NCBI GenBank assembly: GCA_002842395.1
Contig: PHCV01000001.1
Span: 248,001 to 312,000, forward strand
Origin: Betaproteobacteria bacterium HGW-Betaproteobacteria-11
GTDB taxonomy: Bacteria; Pseudomonadota; Gammaproteobacteria; Burkholderiales; Rhodocyclaceae
DNA: 64,000 nucleotides
Direction: 5' to 3'
The position numbers and the translations under genes were made by a program. The notes below the pieces were generated by a model that searched no databases, was not told where the DNA came from, and worked only from the letters and a program-made list of their open reading frames with translations. Below, one piece after another: positions 58,620-64,000 of the stretch (positions are counted from its first letter, which is position 1; each line of letters starts with the position of its first letter).

Positions 58620-59702
58620 TTAGCGGCCGACCGGGCCTCTGGCGGCGTGTTGCGCCAGGGCCCAGGCCACGTGTTCGCGCACCAGGGCCGAGGGATGATC
58701 GGCGCGTTGGCGCAGGGCGGCGAGCACGGCGTTTGACGAAGGCGCGTTGCCCAGCGCCACGGCGATGTTGCGCAGCCAGCGCTCATGGCCGATGCGGCGG
58801 ATCGCCGAGCCTTCCAGCCGGGAGTTGAATTCTTCTTCGTTCCAGGCGAACAGCTCGATCAGCGTGGCCTGGTCGAGTCGATGACGCGGCGCGAAATCCG
58901 CTTCTCGCGTGGTCGGCGCCTCACGGTTCCAGGGGCAGCACAGCTGGCAGTCGTCGCAGCCGTAGATGCGATTGCCGAGCTGTGGGCGCAGTTCGGGGGG
59001 GATTGATCCCTGCAGCTCGATGGTCAGATAGGAGATGCAGCGGCGGGCATCGAGCCGGTAAGGGGCGAGAATGGCGCCGGTCGGGCAATGGTCGATGCAG
59101 GCGGTGCAGGTGCCGCAGTGGTCGGTGACGGGCGCATCCGGCGGCAGCTCGAGCGAGGTGTGGATTTCGCCGAGAAAGAAATACGATCCCGCCGTGCGCT
59201 CGAGCAGCAACGTGTGCTTGCCGCGCCAGCCGAGTCCGCCCTGGCGGGCGAGCTGAACTTCCATCACCGGCGCCGAATCGGTGAACACGCGACAGGAGAA
59301 TTCGTCCAGCCGTCCGCTCAATTCCTTTGTCATGCGATCGACAAGTTGTTGCAGGCGTTGGCGCAGCAGCTTGTGATAGTCCCGGCCGAGGGCATAGCGC
59401 GAAACGTAGGCGCGTTCCGGTGTCGTTAGCGTGCGTTCCGCTTCGGCGCCGGCGACAAGGTAGTTCATGCGTGCCGTGATGACGGTTCGCGTGCCGGGGA
59501 CGAGTTCGGCCGGACGGGTGCGTTTGCTGCCGTGGCGCGCCATATAATCCATCTCGCCGTGGTGTCCGGCAGCCAGCCAGGCGGCAAGCTCCCGCTCCAC
59601 ATCGACAATGGCGTCGTCATCATCGGCACGGACAAAGCCGATGGCATCGAAGCCGAGTTCGCGTCCCCAGCGGCGGATGTCTTCCCTGATTGCCTGCTTC
59701 AC
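58620..59702 (-). CDS. queG: Epoxyqueuosine reductase QueG
   Basis: A 360-residue cobalamin/Fe-S enzyme with two [4Fe-4S] motifs: CGTCTACIDHCPTGAI near residues 194-209, and GCDDCQLCCPWNRE with an earlier Cys (RRCISYLTIE). It reduces epoxyqueuosine to queuosine in tRNA. The C-terminal HEAT-like tail is partial. It is divergent from tsaE. Confidence 0.95.
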   Translation of the reverse strand: MKQAIREDIRRWGRELGFDAIGFVRADDDDAIVDVERELAAWLAAGHHGEMDYMARHGSKRTRPAELVPGTRTVITARMNYLVAGAEAERTLTTPERAYVSRYALGRDYHKLLRQRLQQLVDRMTKELSGRLDEFSCRVFTDSAPVMEVQLARQGGLGWRGKHTLLLERTAGSYFFLGEIHTSLELPPDAPVTDHCGTCTACIDHCPTGAILAPYRLDARRCISYLTIELQGSIPPELRPQLGNRIYGCDDCQLCCPWNREAPTTREADFAPRHRLDQATLIELFAWNEEEFNSRLEGSAIRRIGHERWLRNIAVALGNAPSSNAVLAALRQRADHPSALVREHVAWALAQHAARGPVGR

Positions 59703-59726
59703 TATTCAGTTGTCCTATGCGGTGCC

Positions 59727-60233
59727 ATGCCTGACGATCATCTTACTGTAGCTGTCGCGCTGACCGACGAAGCCGCCACGCTGGACTTCGGCGCGCGGCT
59801 GGCGGCGTGCCTGCATGCCGGCATGTCGGTCTGGCTCGAAGGCGATCTCGGCGCCGGCAAGACGACACTGGTGCGCGGCCTGTTGCGCGCCGTGGGCGTC
59901 ACCGGTACCGTGCGCAGCCCGACCTACACCCTGGTTGAAGTTCACCTTGTTTCTGGGTTAAACTTCTACCACTTTGATTTTTATAGATTCAATCAGCCGG
60001 AGGATTTTCTCGATGCAGGGCTGGATGAATACTTTCAGGGACAAGGTGTGTGTCTGGTCGAATGGCCGGAGCGGGCCGCGCCGTATCTGCCGCCGGCCGA
60101 TCTGCGCATCGCGCTGTCCCTCGCCCCGGATCACGGCCGCCTGGTCCGCTGCCAGACGGCGAGCGAGCGAGGCCGCCGATGTCTAGCCCTACTGACCGCC
60201 GTACCCTGCTCAAGCTCGCCGCCGCCGGCCTGA
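59727..60233 (+). CDS. tsaE: tRNA threonylcarbamoyladenosine synthesis ATPase TsaE
   Basis: A 168-residue P-loop ATPase with EGDLGAGKTTLVRGLLR near residues 39-55 and SPTYTLVEVH. It forms the t6A complex with TsaB and TsaD (tsaD is at 33.4 kb). ATG 59727 is preferred over the longer frame overlapping queG. The 3' end overlaps amiC by 55 bases. Confidence 0.93.
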   Translation: MPDDHLTVAVALTDEAATLDFGARLAACLHAGMSVWLEGDLGAGKTTLVRGLLRAVGVTGTVRSPTYTLVEVHLVSGLNFYHFDFYRFNQPEDFLDAGLDEYFQGQGVCLVEWPERAAPYLPPADLRIALSLAPDHGRLVRCQTASERGRRCLALLTAVPCSSSPPPA

Positions 60234-61498
60234 TCCTGCGGGTCACCGGGGTTGCTGCCGGCACGCAAAAAGTCGGTGCTGGCGAGACGGCAAGTCCCCT
60301 GGGCAGCATTCTCGCCGTGCGCGTCTGGCCGGCGCCCGACTACACCCGGGTGACTCTGGAGCATGATCAGCCGCTCAAATACACCACGTTGCTGGTCAAG
60401 GATCCCGGGCGGCTGGTGGTCGATATCGAAGGCGTCGAGTTCAATTCGGTGCTGCAATCGCTGCCTTCGAAGATTCTCGATTCCGATCCCTACATCAAGC
60501 TGATTCGTGCCGGCCGCAACAAGCCCGGCGTGGTGCGGCTGGTGATCGAACTCAAGGGCGAGGTCAAACCCCAGGTCTTCGCGCTCAACCCGGTGGGCGA
60601 GTATGGTCATCGCCTGGTGCTCGATCTCTACCCGGCCGAGCCGATCGATCCACTGATGGCCTTGCTCGACAAATCCGAGGTCCGGCCATCGACAACCAAC
60701 CCGAAATCACCCGCGAAAGATGAAGCAGGCGAACCGCTAGCAGCGCGCGCCAGCGCGCCGCCGGTCGACAAGGCGGCGATCGCGCGACTGGTCACCATCG
60801 TCCTCGATCCGGGGCATGGCGGTGAAGACCCTGGGGCGATCGGTCGTGGTGGCAGTTACGAAAAAAACGTGACGCTTTCGGTCGCCCATCGGCTGAAGGC
60901 GAAGATCGACGCCGTGCCCAACATGCGCGCCGTACTGACCCGCGACGGCGACTATTTCATTCCGCTGCATCAGCGTGTGCAAAAAGCGCGGCGGCTGCAG
61001 GCCGACCTGTTCGTCTCGGTGCATGCCGATGCCTTCATCAAGCCGACGGCGCGCGGCTCCAGCGTCTTCGTGCTGTCGGAAAACGGCGCCAGCAGCTCCG
61101 CGGCGCGCTGGCTGGCGAACAAGGAAAATGCCGCCGATCTGATCGGCGGAGTGAATATCGGGGTCAAGGATCCGTATCTGGCGCGCACCCTGCTCGACCT
61201 CTCGCAGACCGCCACGCGGGGCGACAGCATGAGGCTCGGCCGCGACGTGCTCGGCGAACTCGGCCGCATCAACGCATTGCACAAGGGCCAGGTCGAACAG
61301 GCCGGCTTTGCCGTGCTCAAGGCGCCGGACATTCCGTCGATCCTGATCGAGACCGCGTTCATTTCCAATCCCGAGGAAGAAAAACGCCTCAACGACGAGG
61401 ACTACCAGGAGCGGATGGCCGAGGCCATCCTCAAGGGCCTGCGCCGCTATTTCGCCAAGAATCCGCCGCTGGCCAAATCCAAATTGGCGCTCGGATGA
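60179..61498 (+). CDS. amiC: N-acetylmuramoyl-L-alanine amidase AmiC
   Basis: A 439-residue amidase with a twin-arginine signal (TDRRTLLKLAAAGL, residues 5-18) and an AMIN domain (~50-150). The catalytic domain has VLDPGHGGEDPGAIG, SVHADAF and IPSILIETAFISNPEEE (zinc ligands His, Glu, His, Glu). It splits septal peptidoglycan in the periplasm. KVGAGET after the signal peptide is encoded by the dispersed 19-base element at 60265-60283. The tsaE-amiC order is common. Confidence 0.93.
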   Translation: MSSPTDRRTLLKLAAAGLILRVTGVAAGTQKVGAGETASPLGSILAVRVWPAPDYTRVTLEHDQPLKYTTLLVKDPGRLVVDIEGVEFNSVLQSLPSKILDSDPYIKLIRAGRNKPGVVRLVIELKGEVKPQVFALNPVGEYGHRLVLDLYPAEPIDPLMALLDKSEVRPSTTNPKSPAKDEAGEPLAARASAPPVDKAAIARLVTIVLDPGHGGEDPGAIGRGGSYEKNVTLSVAHRLKAKIDAVPNMRAVLTRDGDYFIPLHQRVQKARRLQADLFVSVHADAFIKPTARGSSVFVLSENGASSSAARWLANKENAADLIGGVNIGVKDPYLARTLLDLSQTATRGDSMRLGRDVLGELGRINALHKGQVEQAGFAVLKAPDIPSILIETAFISNPEEEKRLNDEDYQERMAEAILKGLRRYFAKNPPLAKSKLALG

Positions 61499-61637
61499 TG
61501 GAATGACGAGGCCGTCGGCAGCGCGGCCCTGGTTCCGCCCTTGCACCGTGCGGCAGATCAGCCTGCCACCGCATCCTTTGCCCGCTGGCCGCTTGATATA
61601 ATCCGCCGCTTCCTTCTGTCCTGTCCACAATGCTTCC

Positions 61638-62603
61638 ATGCTGGTCTTTCGCGGAGTGCCCGAGCGGGCGACGACGTCCACCGTGCTCACCATCGGCAAT
61701 TTCGATGGCGTGCATCGTGGCCATCGTGCGCTGCTGACCGAGCTGACCACCCGCGCGCGCGCGCTGGCGCTGCCGGCCACGGTGCTCACCTTCGAGCCGC
61801 ATCCGCGTGAATATTTCGCTCCCGCACAGGCGCCGGCACGGCTCGCCAGCCTGCGCGAAAAACTCGAACTGCTGGCCGATTGCGGTGTCGAGCGGGTGCA
61901 TGTGCTGCGCTTCGACCGGCATCTGGCGGCGTTGACCGCCGAACAGTTCATCGAGCACATTCTGGTACAGGGCTTGTCCGTGCGGACCCTGGTGATCGGT
62001 GACGACTTCCGTTTCGGCCAGGGCCGCCGTGGTGACTTCGCCCTGCTGCAACAGGCGGGAATCGAGCATCGCTTCGTCGTCGACGCCATGCCGACCATCG
62101 CCTGCGAGGGGGTACGTTTCTCCAGCTCGGCAGTGCGCGAGGCGCTGGCGGCGGGCGACATCGAACGGGCGCAAGCCTTGCTCGGCCGCGCCTATGTCAT
62201 CGCCGGACGGGTGGTGCGTGGCAATGGCGTCGGCCGCGAACTGGGTTTTCCAACCGCCAATATCCATATCAAGCACAACCGGCTGCCGCTCTCCGGCATC
62301 TTTGCCGTCACCGTCTCCGGGCTCGGCGGCGAGCCGCTGTCGGGTGCCGCCAGCCTCGGCGTGCGGCCGACGCTGGGCGAAAACCTGAAACCGGTGCTCG
62401 AAGTTCATCTGCTGGATTTTGCCGGCGACCTCTATGACCGGCACGTCACGGTGAATTTCCTGCACAAGCTGCGCGACGAGGAAAAATACGCCAGCCTCGA
62501 TGCGCTCAAGGCCCAGATTGCCCGCGATGTCGAGGCGGTGCGCGCCCACTTTGCCCGCCGCGACACCGCGGCTTCTCCAACCGAAGACACGACTCATGGC
62601 TGA
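61638..62603 (+). CDS. ribF: Bifunctional riboflavin kinase/FAD synthetase RibF
   Basis: A 321-residue protein with an FMN adenylyltransferase domain ([19 protein letters not shown], residues 17-35, HxGH-like) and a flavokinase domain ([26 protein letters not shown], from about 198). It makes FMN and FAD. The 140-base gap after amiC holds no gene. It overlaps ileS by 8 bases. Confidence 0.95.
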   Translation: MLVFRGVPERATTSTVLTIGNFDGVHRGHRALLTELTTRARALALPATVLTFEPHPREYFAPAQAPARLASLREKLELLADCGVERVHVLRFDRHLAALTAEQFIEHILVQGLSVRTLVIGDDFRFGQGRRGDFALLQQAGIEHRFVVDAMPTIACEGVRFSSSAVREALAAGDIERAQALLGRAYVIAGRVVRGNGVGRELGFPTANIHIKHNRLPLSGIFAVTVSGLGGEPLSGAASLGVRPTLGENLKPVLEVHLLDFAGDLYDRHVTVNFLHKLRDEEKYASLDALKAQIARDVEAVRAHFARRDTAASPTEDTTHG

Positions 62604-64000
62604 CTATCGCAAGACCCTCAACATGCCCGACACGCCATTCCCGATGCGCGGCGATCTGGCTCGTCGCGAACCCGGCTGGATCAAGGCCTGGCAGGAGAAA
62701 AAGCTTTACCAGCAAATCCGCGCGGCGGCCAGCGGGCGCCCGCGCTTCGTGTTGCACGACGGGCCGCCGTATGCCAATGGCGACATCCATCTCGGCCATG
62801 CGGTGAACAAGATTCTGAAAGACATCATCACCCGCTCGAAAACCCTGGCCGGGTTCGATGCGCCCTACGTGCCGGGCTGGGACTGCCACGGCCTGCCGAT
62901 CGAGCACAAGATCGAGGTGCAGCACGGCAAGCATCTGCCCGCCGAGCGGGTGCGCGAACTTTGCCGGGCCTTTGCCGCCGAGCAGGTGGAGATTCAGAAA
63001 AAGGGTTTCATCCGCCTCGGCGTGCTGGGCGACTGGGACGCTCCGTACCTGACGATGAACTTCGCCAACGAGGCCGGCGAGATTCGCGCGCTGGCCGAGA
63101 TGGTCAGGCAGGGCTGGGTATCGCGCGGCCTGAAGCCGGTCAACTGGTGTTTCGATTGCGGCTCGGCGCTGGCCGAGGCCGAAGTCGATTATGCCGACAA
63201 GCCAAGCCCGGCCGTCGACGTCGGTTTCGCCTGCGCCGAGCCGGAAAAGCTGGCCGCCGCTTTCGGCCTTGCCTCGCTGCCGGCCGTCGCGTATGCCGTG
63301 ATCTGGACCACCACGCCGTGGACGCTTCCCGCCAACCAGGCGCTCAACGTCCATCCCGAGCTCGACTATGCGCTGCTGGAGACGCCGCGCGGCGTGTTGC
63401 TGCTGGCCGTCGAACTCGCCAGCGCCTGCCTCGAACGCTACGGCCTCGCCGGACGGACGCTGGCGACGGCCAAGGGCGCCCGGCTTTCCGGCCTGCGCTT
63501 CGAGCATCCCCTCTACCCGCGCAGCGGCCCGGTGATTCCGGCGAGCTACGTCGGCGTCGATGCCGGCACCGGCGTTGTCCATGCCGCGCCGGCCTACGGC
63601 GTCGAGGACTTCGTCTCCTGCATGAGCCATGGCTTCAGCTTCGACGACATTCTCAACCCGGTGCAGGCCAACGGCGTATATGCCGATTCGCTACCCTTCT
63701 TCGGCGGCCTGCACATCTGGAAGGCCAACCCGAAAATCGTCGAAAAACTCGATGAGGTCGGCGCGCTGTTCGCCCACGAGAACATCACGCATAGCTACAT
63801 GCACTGCTGGCGGCACCGCACGCCGATCATCTATCGCGCCACGCCGCAATGGTTCGTCGGCATGGACGTGCGTCCGCAGGGCGCTCCCAGCCTGCGCGAG
63901 CTGGCCTTGCAGGGCGTCGATCAAACCGCCTTTTACCCGGCCTGGGGGCAGGCGCGCCTGCGGGCGATGATCGCCAACCGTCCCGACTGGTGCATCTCGC
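62596..64000 (+). CDS. ileS: Isoleucyl-tRNA synthetase (3' part beyond window)
   Basis: An open frame from ATG 62596 runs to the right edge (468 codons). It starts [28 protein letters not shown] and contains the HIGH-like motif [31 protein letters not shown] and the editing region [17 protein letters not shown]. The KMSKS half lies outside. The ribF-ileS order (often followed by lspA and ispH) is conserved. Confidence 0.95.
   Translation, partial: MADYRKTLNMPDTPFPMRGDLARREPGWIKAWQEKKLYQQIRAAASGRPRFVLHDGPPYANGDIHLGHAVNKILKDIITRSKTLAGFDAPYVPGWDCHGLPIEHKIEVQHGKHLPAERVRELCRAFAAEQVEIQKKGFIRLGVLGDWDAPYLTMNFANEAGEIRALAEMVRQGWVSRGLKPVNWCFDCGSALAEAEVDYADKPSPAVDVGFACAEPEKLAAAFGLASLPAVAYAVIWTTTPWTLPANQALNVHPELDYALLETPRGVLLLAVELASACLERYGLAGRTLATAKGARLSGLRFEHPLYPRSGPVIPASYVGVDAGTGVVHAAPAYGVEDFVSCMSHGFSFDDILNPVQANGVYADSLPFFGGLHIWKANPKIVEKLDEVGALFAHENITHSYMHCWRHRTPIIYRATPQWFVGMDVRPQGAPSLRELALQGVDQTAFYPAWGQARLRAMIANRPDWCIS

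Overview
The window looks like a chromosomal segment of a nitrogen-fixing betaproteobacterium, most likely Rhodocyclales-like. The reasons are high-G+C housekeeping genes in beta-type order (rpsU-yqeY-dnaG-rpoD, holA-lptE-leuS, ilvE with a zf-CHCC gene), a nif block with NifA/sigma-54 promoters, an Fds-type formate dehydrogenase and a nirK-ncg cluster. Taxonomy is an inference from gene content only. No rRNA or CRISPR array is seen; one tRNA is present.

Layout. (1) 1-4.6 kb is an accessory, visibly lower-G+C island. A minus-strand operon (Cap4/DUF4297-like nuclease, small middle protein, ABC/SMC-like ATPase cut by the left edge) fits the ABC-three-component class of conflict systems. A divergent parA plus unknown-gene pair has a perfect palindrome in front of it. 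(2) 4.7-5.8 kb holds a UPF0178 gene and a VapBC-like toxin-antitoxin pair, flanked by a partial duplication of the UPF0178 5' end. (3) 6.0-12.1 kb holds two nif operons, nifN-nifX-DUF269-CCE_0567-fdxB-orf and iscA-nifU-nifS. Each is preceded by a TGT-N10-ACA NifA site and a -24/-12 promoter. nifHDK and nifE are not here. (4) 12.3-17.2 kb is an osmC-fdhB(fused FdsG/FdsB)-fdhA operon on the minus strand. (5) 17.3-26 kb, lower in G+C, contains a decayed transposase, cusBA (copper/silver efflux, no cusC) and a Nitrosomonas-type ncgABC-nirK operon with its own promoter and terminator. (6) 26-28.3 kb contains a possibly noncoding transcribed segment, an acuI/yhdH reductase and its TetR regulator with paired operators. 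(7) 28.5-64 kb is housekeeping: tRNA-Ile2, rpoD, dnaG, yqeY, rpsU, tsaD, plsY, folB, xerD, ogt, proA, holA, lptE, leuS, a uvrD-type helicase, a phosphohexomutase, waaF, ilvE, nudJ, mnmA, hup, queG, tsaE, amiC, ribF and ileS (cut by the right edge).

Two cross-cutting signals are not explained by the genes. A short dispersed sequence (core AAAGTCGGCGCTGG and its complement) recurs about a dozen times on both strands and in several reading frames, mostly inside genes. A family of G-tract plus hairpin repeats sits at the 3' ends of fdhA, proA, yheT and the zinc-finger gene. A relative of its G-tract module forms an in-frame insertion of about 52 residues in the uvrD-type helicase.
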